Source: Picochlorum sp. 'celeri' | Lineage: Eukaryota; Chlorophyta; Trebouxiophyceae | Length of the DNA: 64,000 bases | Assembly (NCBI GenBank): GCA_010909725.1 | Contig: JAACMV010000003.1 | Location: 62,001-126,000 of the forward strand | Direction of reading: 5' to 3' | Part shown: one piece after another, positions 52,482 through 62,511 of the stretch | Layout of the letters: every line of letters begins with the position of its first letter | How positions within the stretch are numbered: position 1 is the first letter of the stretch | The notes under the pieces: generated by a model | The model's database searches: none | What the model saw: the letters and a program-made list of their open reading frames with translations, nothing else | What the model was told of the DNA's origin: nothing | Program-made: the position numbers and the translations under genes

Positions 52482-55050
52482 ATGAATGACATAGAATCAA
52501 GTGCATCAGAAGGTGATGGGGTGGAGGGTGCCGTAGAGTTTGGGTGGGAGGAGCCAGAAAAGAAAGTTTCTGGTCGGCGTAAAAAGACTCAAAAGAAGGC
52601 CAAGCTGGGGACATTTGGTGCGTTTCCATCATTGTATGACGCTGTGTGACTGGATGGTGTCCAATGTGGCATTGTGTTTGGATGCAGAGGCTATGGGGCT
52701 CTCTCCACTTGTTATGAAAGGAGTTCGGAGGAAAGGTTTTCGTTTACCAACCCCTATACAACGGAAAACGATACCTTTGATTCTTCAAGGTCTAGATATA
52801 GTGGGAATGGCGAGGACTGGGTCGGGTAAGACTGCGGCTTTTGTGATTCCCCTGCTGGAGAAGCTGAAGGGGCACTCTGCAACTGCGACAGGAGCAAGGG
52901 CATGCATCTTGTCACCGACGCGTGAGTTGGCGCTTCAAACGTACAAAGTTGTACAAGATCTGGGTCGACATATGGATTTAAGGACTGCGGTGTTGGTTGG
53001 AGGAGATTCCATGGAGGCACAGTTTACAGAGTTGGCAGCATCCCCTGACATCATTGTTGCTACGCCAGGGCGCTTGGTGCACCATTTAGCCGAAGTTGAT
53101 GCGTTTAATTTGAAGGCTGTTGAGCTGGTGATTTTTGATGAGGCAGATAGGTTATTTGAGATGGGTTTTGCGGAGCAATTGACTGAGATTCTTTCTGGGA
53201 TGTCTAACGCTCGACAGACATTGTTGTTCTCTGCTACAATGCCACGAATCCTTGCCGAGTTTGCTCGAGCTGGATTGAAGGATCCAGAGCTGATTCGACT
53301 TGATGCAGATACTAAAATCTCTCCGGATCTAAAAATGTACTTCTTTCGAGTCCGGGAAGAGGAAAAGGTTGCAGCATTGGTTTTTCTCTTGAGGGAGGTG
53401 ATTGAAAAGGGTCAATCAACGATACTATTCGTGTCAACCAGGCATCATGTGGAGTTTTTATGTCTACTACTGGATCAAGAACATATATCTGCAGTGCCGG
53501 TTCATGGTAATATGGATCAGACAGCGAGAAAAATCAACATGGCCAAATTTAAGGCAAAAAAGGCAGAAGTTCTTGTCGTCACAGATGTTGCAGCGAGAGG
53601 GCTAGATATTCCGCTTTTGGACAATGTCATTAATTATGACTTTCCTCCCAAACCGAAATTATTTGTCCATAGGTCTGGTCGCGTTGCTCGTGCAGGTAGA
53701 CCTGGAACATCCTATAATTTTGTCACTTCTGATGAGCTGGGATATTTAGTTGACTTGCACCTCTTTCTTGGGCGTAAACTGAATCCTGCTCCCATCCGAA
53801 ATTTAGCTCAAGCAGCGGAGGAGGTTGAGACAATGGTTGCTGATCCGAATGCTCCACCGCCCTCGGAATTTGGCAGATTTCCTCAAACAGTCTTAGATCC
53901 TCTTGTTGGTCACATAGCAGATGTGATCAACAACGTTCCTGATTTGCTTATACAGCAGCGATCCTTAAAGAATGCAAAGGCATTGTATATAAAAACGAGG
54001 CCACCTGCATCTGCAGAAAGTGCTAGGAGAGCGAAAACGTTCGAGAAAGAAGGCATTCACCCTGTTTTGGCAGCAGCAGTCCCATCTGTTGCTCTGGGAG
54101 GATTGGAAGCACAGGAATCTCTGGCCTCAATTACAGCCTCGCTCCGCTCATATAGGCCATCACAAACGGTTTTTGAGGCGCAAGTAGCGTCTGCTAGAGC
54201 AGGCCAAGGTGCAGGAATGGCCGCTACACCAGGGATATTGGCTGCTGCACCGCATGAGAGAAATCTCGAGGTAATGAAGATGAAACGAGATGCACACTCC
54301 GTCGCGATTGAATCTAGAAAGAAGCAAAAGGCTTTGGAAAATAGTGACAAGGTTGAGGAAGACGAGAATAAACACCTCGCTGATACTGCAGCCCCACTCA
54401 ACAGTGGGCGATTTAGAGATGATTCATTTTATTTGTCTCATGAGCCATCTGCTGGCGGCAGAACAGCTGAACAGTTTCTCGCCGTTGGATCTGGTGACCA
54501 GTTTAAAGACGCTGTCATTGATCTTGGCGGAGAGGATATGGAGGGAGAAGCTCAGCGAAAATCAGCGTCATGGCACTGGGATAACAAGTCAAAGCGCTAT
54601 GTCAAGTTGCAGAAAGGAGAGATCATGAAGGCAGGCACAAGAGCCAAGAGCAAATCACAGAGCGGCCCATCAAAGATGAATAGAGAGAAGGAAGGAAGCC
54701 TTTATAAAAAATGGACTAAAAAGACTAAAATGTCGATTGGCAAGTCAAATGCAGACTCGAGAATTGCACAAGCAATGGGTGGTAGATTCAAGAGAGGTGG
54801 ACGTGGCTGGGAGAATCCTCTCAAGCCTGTTGCTGATGATCCAGATGTGCACAAGAGAGCTAGAAACGAAATGAAAACTGCGGATCAAGTTAGAAAGCAG
54901 AGGAAAGAAGAGCAGAAGAAACGTGAACGGAATATGCCCAAGAAGGCACGGGCACAAACATCTCTTCCAGGAGGCAGGAAGAAGAACAGTCACAAGGCAA
55001 TTCCTAATAGGGGCGTCAAAGGCATGCGTGTTAGTAAAAAACGCAAATAA
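52482..55050 (+). CDS. DBP10: DEAD-box RNA helicase DBP10/DDX54
   Basis: DBP10 acts in 60S subunit assembly in the nucleolus. Exon 1 (52482-52617) and exon 2 (52688-55050) are joined across a 70-nt intron (donor GTGCGT, acceptor ATGCAG), giving 832 residues. The junction restores the Q motif (AMGLSPLVMKGVRRKGFRLPTPIQ). Helicase motifs follow: ARTGSGKTAAF (I), PTRELALQ (Ia), TPGRL (Ib), DEAD (II), SATMP (III), VTDVAARGLDIP (V) and HRSGRVARAGRPG (VI). A DBP10CT-like region lies near residues 640-700 (RFRDDSFYLSHEP), and the tail is very basic (KKARAQTSLPGGRKK). It lies tail-to-tail with NOB1 at 37 bp. Confidence 0.93.
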
Positions 55051-55087
55051 TTTTACAAATGTAAAAAGCTCCATGTACCAATTCTAT

Positions 55088-56476
55088 CTATTTTCTTCGC
55101 CTATTTGTTGCAACATGCTTTCGTTCATTTGGATTCTTCTTCCACCCACTGTTTAGCAACGTAGCCATGCTTGGTGGTCCTCCAGCGACAGCAGCAACCT
55201 GGTGCCACGTCTCATCCGTGTACTCTGGTGCAAAAGGATCGAGCTGAGCATTCTTTGACGCCTTCTTAGACCTCAGTAAATGCTTCTTGGTCAACAATTG
55301 ATCCTCGCGGAGGATGGGATCATGATTTCTACCGCCCTTGGGTTTTGGGAGACTATACTTTGTTCCTTTCAGGATATGCTTCTTCCTCACTCCATACTGC
55401 TCAGCTCCTTCAGGGGAAATTGTCATTTTCACCTTGTCCAGCGTCGCATTCCCGCAGCGAGGGCAAAATAATCTACCAACCTCTTTTGTCACCTGGTTAC
55501 ATGCCGTGCAGCGGAGAACCCATCGCGTCACAGACTGAATCTGCATACCATCAGGCGCAGCAAGCCTGAGACCCATCTGGAGAATTACATTTTGCATCGC
55601 AAAGTCAGCTGTCATGGAAATCACAGCACTTGTCCCTACTGGATGGTCAGCAACAAGGTCCTCCTCCTCGATATCACCATCATCTTGGTCACCCAAACTC
55701 AAAGGCTGCGCTTCGTCGTCTTGGGCTTCAGCCTCTTCCCTCCTCTGTTCCTTCCTTCTCTCTTTCTTCTTCATTCTCCTAGCCTTACCTTTATTTTTAT
55801 ACGCCGTCTCCCATGCCCCTTCGTCTTGTTCATCATCATCATCTTCTCTCTCTTGGTCCTCTACTGCCGTGTGATCTCTTGCATCATCATTAGTGCTTCC
55901 CAGGGCCAACTGCTGCACATGTGCAGATACATGACTACCATCCTCACCTTGAATCAGAGCCTGTGCAGCCTCCTCCTCCTCCTCATTAATACGATCAATA
56001 TCTGCCCAATCTCCTCCAGACACGCCCCACCCAGGAAGAGCCTTTTCGTCAACAACAGGCTTTGTCAACATGGTAGGTGGAGCAGGGCGACTCCGTAAAT
56101 GATCACTACCATAATATTCCACCTCAATCGTCCTTGCCAGCGCAATCAGACCCATATCTATAGAGGAAAGAGCGTGCAAATCCCCTGTCTGTCGGGCGAA
56201 TGCCACAACAGCCTTCATACTCTCCTCACTAGGCTCCCGTGTCTCTATAGTGAAAGGAAGGCTTGCCAGTGCCTGTCGAGACTCTGAATCCCGGATCTCA
56301 TGAAGCACCTGAGGAATAGTTACGATAGTATCGTAATTCTGCTTCAAATTTAGCAACCCATTTCTCTGAATTATTGCATTCGCGTCGATAACTGCAACAG
56401 GCGACTGGTTGCATGTGCATGGGCCATCTTTCTCTTTGGCCGGCGGTTCCGCCTTTGCAATGGCAGCCCAATTCAT
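55088..56476 (-). CDS. NOB1: 18S rRNA endonuclease NOB1
   Basis: NOB1 cuts the 3' end of 18S rRNA in cytoplasmic pre-40S particles. A single exon encodes 462 residues. The PIN nuclease domain opens at about residue 27 (VAVIDANAIIQRNGLLNL, with catalytic Asp) and continues through IPQVLHEIRD, DLHALSSIDMGLIALA and the acidic residues needed for metal binding. A long acidic and then basic insert (DDDDEQDEG, KARRMKKKERRKEQRREE) follows. The zinc ribbon is RCTACNQV to LFCPRCGNATLDKV. The C-terminal part (GRNHDPILREDQLL and PFAPEYTDETWH) also fits the family. The start is the first ATG in frame. Confidence 0.93.
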   Translation of the reverse strand: MNWAAIAKAEPPAKEKDGPCTCNQSPVAVIDANAIIQRNGLLNLKQNYDTIVTIPQVLHEIRDSESRQALASLPFTIETREPSEESMKAVVAFARQTGDLHALSSIDMGLIALARTIEVEYYGSDHLRSRPAPPTMLTKPVVDEKALPGWGVSGGDWADIDRINEEEEEAAQALIQGEDGSHVSAHVQQLALGSTNDDARDHTAVEDQEREDDDDEQDEGAWETAYKNKGKARRMKKKERRKEQRREEAEAQDDEAQPLSLGDQDDGDIEEEDLVADHPVGTSAVISMTADFAMQNVILQMGLRLAAPDGMQIQSVTRWVLRCTACNQVTKEVGRLFCPRCGNATLDKVKMTISPEGAEQYGVRKKHILKGTKYSLPKPKGGRNHDPILREDQLLTKKHLLRSKKASKNAQLDPFAPEYTDETWHQVAAVAGGPPSMATLLNSGWKKNPNERKHVATNRRRK

Positions 56477-56675
56477 CGAGTATTAATGAATATTATACTT
56501 CAGAATACTACACTGCAGGATGGAATGGCAGACTGATGTAGGATTGTTGGTGATGGATTGCAATGCAGTCCTCATTTTTTGGTTCCAGCTACTTGTGCCT
56601 CATTTCCATGGCATGGTTTTCTGTCATGAGGGCAGCACCCCGCACGTTTCACGCATTAAATAGAATTTTTACAAT

Positions 56676-58457
56676 ATGTCGGTCAATGTAGCATCCAGGT
56701 CTACTCTTGTATCCCATTGTGGTGACAGGAAAGGACAAGAGAAGAAATGTGTGGCAGTGGGGACGAGGAGAAAACAACAGCCACGTGGTACTACTCGGGC
56801 TGCCCGTGTGGATGAGTCGATCAATGTAGATACTAGAGATCCAACAGATACTTTCCATGTGCCAGAGTTGAATCAGGAGACATGGGAAAATTTTCTAAAG
56901 CCTTACAAGTCTTCATACGAGGAGCGAGCTTTCGTTATCGAGAAGGATATGATTCAGGGAGAAATTCCAAAAGAGCTGCGAGGGTCATTGTTAAGAAATG
57001 GCCCAGGGCTCTTTGAGATTGGGGGAAAGCCCATTCCTCAGCCGTTTGATGGAGATGGCAAGGTGGCCATGTTTTGCTTTCCAGGAGGGGAAGACAACAG
57101 ACCCTTCTTCTCGACGAGATTTGTGAGGACCAAGGCGTTTGTAGAAGAGCAGAAGGCAAATAAGATGATATATCGAGGGGCGTTTAGTGTGGGGAATCCA
57201 GCAGGAGGTTTGTTTTATAACCCATTTGACCTGAGCGTGAAGCAGATTGCCAATACTGGGGTGGTTCATTGGGCGGGCAAGATTCTCGCATTATATGAGC
57301 GGGACTTGCCGTATCATTTGAAGGACGAAGACCTCAAGACGTTGGGATCAACCACGCTTGATGGAGCGATCGATGAACCATATTTTGCAGCACACAACCA
57401 GATTGTATCCATGCCAGATGGATCAAAAAGGCTGGTGACTTTTTCTGCATCTGAGAGGGGATTAGACAATAGAATCGTTGTGTGGGAATTCGATGAAGAT
57501 GGAAAACAAGTGGCTCGAATCGAAAAAACGCTCCCAAATGCTGCCTTTGGTTTCTTCCATGATATGGCGGTGACGGAAAAGCACTACATCTTTGTAGAGA
57601 ATCCAATACGGCTGGACATGAAGAAATTCTTATTAGAATACATGTTTGGAAAAGCATGTATTGCCGAATGCCTGCAATTCGTCCCATCCATGGATACAAA
57701 GATTCATGTGATACCCAGACCCTGTGCAGCGGGTGAGGAGGAGTACAAGGTATACACCTGCCCCAGACCATTCTTTACATTCCATCACGTAAACTCATTC
57801 ATCACAAGTACCGGTGACATTGTTTTGGACACGTGTGCATTGCATGAGGGAATGGACTTTAGCGCAAATTTGAAGACAACTGATGTGTCATATTACAATA
57901 AGAATGTTGGTAGAGGAGCATATACTCGTTTGCATATCAATACTGCATCAGGGGTTGTGTCAGAGAAGAAAATGATGTATAGAGCATGTGATTTCCCTTG
58001 TGTGGCACCACAAGTAACAGGAAAGAAGCACAAGCATGCATACTTGTATGGGTCAGCTGCTGATCAAGAGGATCTTTGGGGACCACCCCAGGTGATAAGC
58101 AAAGTCTCATTCACTTCTGATGACGAATCAGTTTCTCCCAGCGTGCAGCAGACTGTATTCCACCCAGGGAGAAATAAATGGGCCCAAGAACCAATCTTTG
58201 TTCCACGAGATGGTGCAACAGAAGAAGACGATGGATGGGTGCTTGTGCTTGTGTACGACTCGGACGCCGATACGACAGAACTGGCCATACTTGATGCAAG
58301 ATCGATGAAGGCGGAGGCCACCATCAAGCTGCCATTCATGATACCTGCTGGTTTGCATGGATCATGGACACCAGAATACCTGGGCAGCAGACCAGAGGGT
58401 GACCCTGAGAATTCTCGATTCGAATACGACATCAGAAATGGCGTCGATTATTTCTAG
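56676..58457 (+). CDS. Carotenoid cleavage oxygenase family protein
   Basis: 593 residues, single exon. The seven-bladed RPE65/CCD fold is supported by the four iron-binding histidines in their usual contexts: AHNQIV (His240), FFHDMAV (His295), TFHHVNSF (His370) and PAGLHGSW (His561). The signature LRGSLLRNGPGLFEIGG and QPFDGDGKVAMF also match. About 60 basic N-terminal residues suggest a plastid transit peptide. The family cleaves carotenoids or apocarotenoids, or acts on related substrates. The protein is not clearly NCED, CCD1 or CCD8, so a role in abscisic acid or strigolactone synthesis should not be assumed. Confidence 0.9.
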   Translation: MSVNVASRSTLVSHCGDRKGQEKKCVAVGTRRKQQPRGTTRAARVDESINVDTRDPTDTFHVPELNQETWENFLKPYKSSYEERAFVIEKDMIQGEIPKELRGSLLRNGPGLFEIGGKPIPQPFDGDGKVAMFCFPGGEDNRPFFSTRFVRTKAFVEEQKANKMIYRGAFSVGNPAGGLFYNPFDLSVKQIANTGVVHWAGKILALYERDLPYHLKDEDLKTLGSTTLDGAIDEPYFAAHNQIVSMPDGSKRLVTFSASERGLDNRIVVWEFDEDGKQVARIEKTLPNAAFGFFHDMAVTEKHYIFVENPIRLDMKKFLLEYMFGKACIAECLQFVPSMDTKIHVIPRPCAAGEEEYKVYTCPRPFFTFHHVNSFITSTGDIVLDTCALHEGMDFSANLKTTDVSYYNKNVGRGAYTRLHINTASGVVSEKKMMYRACDFPCVAPQVTGKKHKHAYLYGSAADQEDLWGPPQVISKVSFTSDDESVSPSVQQTVFHPGRNKWAQEPIFVPRDGATEEDDGWVLVLVYDSDADTTELAILDARSMKAEATIKLPFMIPAGLHGSWTPEYLGSRPEGDPENSRFEYDIRNGVDYF

Positions 58458-58636
58458 TACATCACGATGAACTATCATTGTATTGTGACGAATCATTGAA
58501 TGAATTAGTAATCCATTTTTAATGCATGTGAAACTTATTGGGCAATCCAGAAAAAGAGAGATTTCAAAACTGACCTGGAAAAATTTGGTTCAAACCCAAA
58601 GGAAAGAAAGCAATTCATCATCAATATTAAATAATA

Positions 58637-59151
58637 ATGAAGATATTTTGGTTGGTGGCCATTGTCACGAGACTAATCCTTGTGGCTGCTGTTGAAAAGT
58701 GTGAAAATGACATTTTCGACACCGCAACAGAGACAGCGGATGGCTCTTTGATGGCATACGGATCACAACCTTGGGGGACCTGGTTGATCAAAACCAGGGC
58801 AAGAAATGCTATAGTCCTTCCGTACCAATCGAATTCACAAATTCAGGATACTACCCATCTGCTTTTTGCCTGAATGTGGTGGACAATGAGACGTTGGTTG
58901 TCACATTGGAAGACATGACATTGCAAGAGAATCAGGGATGCACCGACCAATCTGAGCTTGCAGAGATGTCATATATAAATGCATTGCCACCGCCACCAGG
59001 GACTCCTCCTCTCCCAGATTATTGCAAAGCTCCGTTGCTGACAAAAGGAGAGAATAATCCCGTGGAGGCAGAGGCCCCAGCATCTGATTCCTGGATGATG
59101 AGATCATACATCATCTTCAGTATGATGACCATCATGGTGCTTTTTGGATGA
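58637..59151 (+). pseudogene. Small secreted or anchored protein gene with an apparent frameshift
   Basis: The ATG at 58637 opens with a signal peptide (MKIFWLVAIVTRLILVAAVE), then a Cys-containing mature start. This frame runs into TGA-less but non-protein-like sequence and ends at 58873. The next frame carries a convincing continuation (VDQNQGKKCYSPSVPIEF, YYPSAFCLNVVDNETL), a Pro-rich linker and a C-terminal hydrophobic stretch (SYIIFSMMTIMVLFG) that could be a GPI signal. One extra G in the five-G run at 58773-58777 would join the frames. It may be a sequencing error, a decayed gene or a missed intron. The function is unknown. Confidence 0.5.
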
Positions 59152-59463
59152 TACCAATACACTTTCTACCGTGCGGAGGGCATTCCGATTTTCATGTACC
59201 CCCACTATAGCGCCAGTGTAGCACCACATTAATGTGGGTTGTTCACATTCATCATCACCTGCAGAAACAGTTGTGGATGGATGGCTTGAAAGAATACAAT
59301 CTCAGGATTCAAGCCCAGTATCAGAGAGACGTGAATATATATACTATTTTTCAAATACCAGATCTGTAAATTGTGATACAGTAGTATGCATTGATGTTTG
59401 AGAACGAGATGCCAGTGTAAAATTGTCAGCCCTCGTTCAAAATTGATCGATGGATGCGGCTTT
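59152..59463. other. Intergenic region, 312 bp
   Basis: It has a TATA-like GAATATATATAC (59332-59343) about 120 nt before the SEC14-domain ATG. No other feature is seen. Confidence 0.4.
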
Positions 59464-60318
59464 ATGACGAAAGATATCAGAGATACTAGTAAAAAGAAAA
59501 TAAAGATGGGTGAATCTGAGACATCAGAGGCCGTGTCAACGTTTCTGGATCGGATAGAAGTTGCCAAACCTGGTACCTTGCAGAGTCTCGTCCTGACAAA
59601 GGAAATTAAACGAACAGATGAGCACGGTAGGGTTCTCTTTGCACAAAGAATGATTCGTGCTGAGAAATATGATGTCGACAAGGCCGTCAAGCGGGCTATT
59701 GATCATTCTGTCTGGAGAAAACAAGTGCTTGGTCCAGAGGGCAGCATACCTGATGACCATGTGCGAGAACAGTTGGAGGAGGAAAAGGTGTTTTTACAGA
59801 TAGAAACGAGATCCAATAGACCATTGCTGTTTGTTCAAGTGAAGAAACACAGCCCTAATAAAACGGATCTGGAGGTTTTGAAGAAATTTGTGGTCTACTC
59901 CTTGGAAACAGCCACCTATTTCCTTGATAGCCCCGAGTATGGGAATCCAGATGGAACGATGGATGTATTATTCGATATACGAGGAATGACGTGGGCAAAT
60001 TTTGATGTGGCAGGGTTGAAGAGCAGTTTCACTGTGCTGGCTCAAGCATTTCCAGAACGAATACATAAAATTTACATGCTTGACCCCCCGTATTTATTTG
60101 ATATGATTTGGAAGATTGTGAAACCGTTTGTGGATCCTGTGAGCAGAGAAAAGGTGGAATTTCTTCATGGAGACAAGGGTGTGGAGACGCTCAAGGATGC
60201 CATTGGAGAAGAGTACCTGCCACAGGAGGTGACTGGGCTGGACACAAGGCCACTTCCCATTGACCAGGCCATGCGCAAAGTCACGAGTGAGTCATGCGCT
60301 GTCCATTCTTCCGAATGA
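59464..60318 (+). CDS. CRAL-TRIO/SEC14-domain lipid-transfer protein
   Basis: 284 residues from the ATG at 59464; an ATG at 59506 (MGESET) would remove 14. A helical N-terminal part (KAVKRAIDHSVWRKQVLG) precedes the SEC14 lipid-binding fold: RPLLFVQVKKHSPNKTDLE, FVVYSLETATYFL, MDVLFDIRGMTWANFD, LKSSFTVLAQAFPERIHKIYMLDPPYLFDMIWKIVKPFVDP and TLKDAIGEEYLPQEVTG. These match the order of the family (floor strand, gating helix, and the P-x-x-F-x-x-x-W segment). It probably transfers phosphoinositides or other lipids between membranes. No extra GOLD or PH domain is present. Confidence 0.85.
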   Translation: MTKDIRDTSKKKIKMGESETSEAVSTFLDRIEVAKPGTLQSLVLTKEIKRTDEHGRVLFAQRMIRAEKYDVDKAVKRAIDHSVWRKQVLGPEGSIPDDHVREQLEEEKVFLQIETRSNRPLLFVQVKKHSPNKTDLEVLKKFVVYSLETATYFLDSPEYGNPDGTMDVLFDIRGMTWANFDVAGLKSSFTVLAQAFPERIHKIYMLDPPYLFDMIWKIVKPFVDPVSREKVEFLHGDKGVETLKDAIGEEYLPQEVTGLDTRPLPIDQAMRKVTSESCAVHSSE

Positions 60319-60634
60319 GTCATATACCCTTATAGCGATCGATAAGAATGTATCGTCATCATCATGTATAGAGCATTCTGTGCATGGATTGCAGAGAAGA
60401 AGAACAGCGGTATCCCCGAGGGGCTGAATAGATCCAATTCTATGTAAAATATGTAATGTTAAATCTTGTTGAGATATCCAAATAGTACAAGGTGCTGAGT
60501 TTGAAGAGATCAGGGGCAAATCGTTCCAATCCAATTCGATCCAGCAACTGATCATACCAATCTTGCCTTGAAGCATCGATTGATCTATAATTTTGGTTCC
60601 ATAGAAGCATATAGTTGACTCAGACAGCGATAGG
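60319..60634. other. Intergenic region, 316 bp
   Basis: It separates the SEC14 and guanylate kinase genes, both plus strand. A TGTAA motif occurs at about 60452-60456. No gene is visible. Confidence 0.4.
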
Positions 60635-61310
60635 ATGACGCCGCCGCCTCAACTGCCGAGTGTGTTGGTCATTGTCGGTCCCTCTGGCGTTGGGAAGGGT
60701 ACCCTGGTGGACAAGCTATTGGAGGGAAATGGGGATAAATACGGATTTTCATGTAGTCATACGACTCGAAAGCCACGCGAGGGCGAGCAGGTTGGTTGAG
60801 CGGTGCTTTTGTTGTCCTGGAATATGAGCTTGAAAAGGTGTTGTGTCTGACATCCAGTATGTCTTGCAGGATGGCGTTCATTATCACTTCACATCCAAGG
60901 AGGACTTTGAGCGTGGTATTGAAGAAGGAAAGTTCATAGAATATGCCCATGTGCATAATAATATATACGGAACATCGTTTGATGCAGTCAAAGCTGTGCA
61001 ACAGTCTGGGAAATGCTGCATACTGGATATCGATGTGCAAGGTGCTCGGCAGGTGCGCGCCTCGGACCTGTCAGCTATAGTGGTATTTATTGCACCTCCT
61101 TCCTTGGAAGAATTGGAGAAGCGTCTGCGTGGAAGAGGTACCGAGTCTGAAGAGCAGATTCAAGTGAGGTCGACACAGGCCAAGGTGGAGATGGATTCAT
61201 TACAAGAAAAGGGGCTCTATGATGCTGTGATTGTGAATGATTCTGTGGATGATTGCTTTGAGAAATTGAAAGATATAGCCGAGGTTGCATTGAATGGAGG
61301 CCACCTGTAA
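60635..61310 (+). CDS. GUK1: Guanylate kinase
   Basis: It converts GMP to GDP with ATP. Exon 1 (60635-60790) and exon 2 (60870-61310) are joined across a 79-nt intron (donor GTTGGT, acceptor TTGCAG), giving 198 residues, the usual size. Motifs: P-loop [11 protein letters not shown] (14-24), GMP-binding [19 protein letters not shown] across the junction, [29 protein letters not shown], and the lid [16 protein letters not shown]. There is no transit peptide, so it is likely cytosolic. The stop CTGTAA overlaps a TGTAA motif. Confidence 0.93.
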
Positions 61311-61413
61311 ATCTCTGTTTCCACCCATCATCTCTTTCTTTCTTTTATTTTACCCGTGTGCCTCATTATTTAATAATAATACATTATTCCTGTGGTAATC
61401 ATGAGGATTACAA

Positions 61414-62337
61414 CTACACCCACCCAGTACCACGCTTACCCTTCATCTTGACACGGCCTCGACTGCCTCCGTCCCACTCCGGCAGTGTCTTTTCGACAAT
61501 ATACTTTTCTCCCTTTGTCGATACGACGGCTCCATCTCGAAACCGTATTTGAGCCTTCTTCTTATTCTTTCCTTCCTCGTCTCCTTTAGGAAATTTCAAT
61601 GTTGTCGCTTTTCGAGTACTTGTCAGTGGGTCACTGGGCACTGCCTGCAAGTGATACTTGGACACTATTGTCGCCTTCAACGCGTCATCCAGCAATGGCG
61701 ATGGAGGACCCTTTCTCGACGCCTCTCTCTTCCTCTCAATATTCATTTCAATATCCAATTCTCCAGTACTTTGCATCTGTAAGAGCTTTTCTGCAGCCTG
61801 ATGCACATCATGTGAGCAGGACTGCAACACTCTTTTGATGTACCGTCGTTGAATCTCATCATCATCACCAGCTTCTTCTTTGAGCGCCTTCAACCCCAAC
61901 AGAGACCGCAACATGCTCACGTCATCATCAATCTTATTGTCTTCCGTAGGTTCCTCCTCCTCCTCCTCTTTAGATTCTTCTAGGGAAGGTTCTTCCTCCT
62001 TCTCCTCTTGCTCCTTTCTTGTCTCAAGTTCTTCCTCTTCACTACTACTCCCGTCATCCTCATGACCCCCTGACACATCTTCAGATTCCGTCCGCAGCAG
62101 ATTGATCAAACCCTCCACAACCTCATCCACACCCCTCTCATTCCCATTCGAATCCATGACATGTTCCACCAAACCCCGCAACCCCTCCTCCAATGCCTCA
62201 ACATCCTCCCTCTGACATTCTTCTAATGTATTAGACTCTAACAATGCTGTCACATAGTCAATAACGTATTCGTCAACAACCTCGTCCCGATCAGAGGCAT
62301 GTTTCAGAACAGAAAGAACGCCATGTCGCAGTGACAT
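61414..62337 (-). CDS. CUE-domain protein, CUEDC2-like (putative)
   Basis: 307 residues from the ATG at 62337. The N-terminal 90 residues are helical (HGVLSVLKHASDRDEVVDEYVIDYVTALLE). A 50-residue Glu-rich low-complexity stretch follows (about 100-150). A CUE-like three-helix region is at about 160-210 (LRSLLGLKALKEEAGDDDEIQ, VLQSCSHDVHQAAEKLLQM). The C terminus has a motif seen in plant and algal CUEDC2-like proteins, KAQIRFRDGAVVSTKGEKYIVEK, ending in a basic tail. CUE domains bind ubiquitin. The assignment is by pattern. Confidence 0.65.
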   Translation of the reverse strand: MSLRHGVLSVLKHASDRDEVVDEYVIDYVTALLESNTLEECQREDVEALEEGLRGLVEHVMDSNGNERGVDEVVEGLINLLRTESEDVSGGHEDDGSSSEEEELETRKEQEEKEEEPSLEESKEEEEEEPTEDNKIDDDVSMLRSLLGLKALKEEAGDDDEIQRRYIKRVLQSCSHDVHQAAEKLLQMQSTGELDIEMNIERKREASRKGPPSPLLDDALKATIVSKYHLQAVPSDPLTSTRKATTLKFPKGDEEGKNKKKAQIRFRDGAVVSTKGEKYIVEKTLPEWDGGSRGRVKMKGKRGTGWV

Positions 62338-62397
62338 GAATAGCACCACCAATACGACTACTCAATGTCTATTACAATACTATTATTATCTTTATTT

Positions 62398-62416
62398 TAC
62401 TACTACTACTACTACT
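62398..62416. repeat. TAC trinucleotide microsatellite
   Basis: Six TAC units plus one base downstream of the NDUFS5 gene's stop on the minus strand. Similar CTA runs occur after both kinase copies (19754-19774, 22927-22947). Confidence 0.85.
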
Positions 62417-62511
62417 AGATTAGATTAGAGGGAAGGAGCTGACCATGAGGCAACACACCCATCTGGTTGTTACTGCTGTGTGGCATAAGACCTGTACTGT
62501 ATGCTTTTTTA

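Noticed and set aside
56676..58457. NCED (abscisic acid) or CCD8 (strigolactone) assignment
   Set aside because: Only family-level iron-ligand motifs are visible; the substrate class cannot be read from them.
58584..58600. tRNA T-arm-like sequence (TTTGG, loop TTCAAAC, CCAAA)
   Set aside because: No matching acceptor stem, anticodon arm or D arm is found in the 70 nt upstream.
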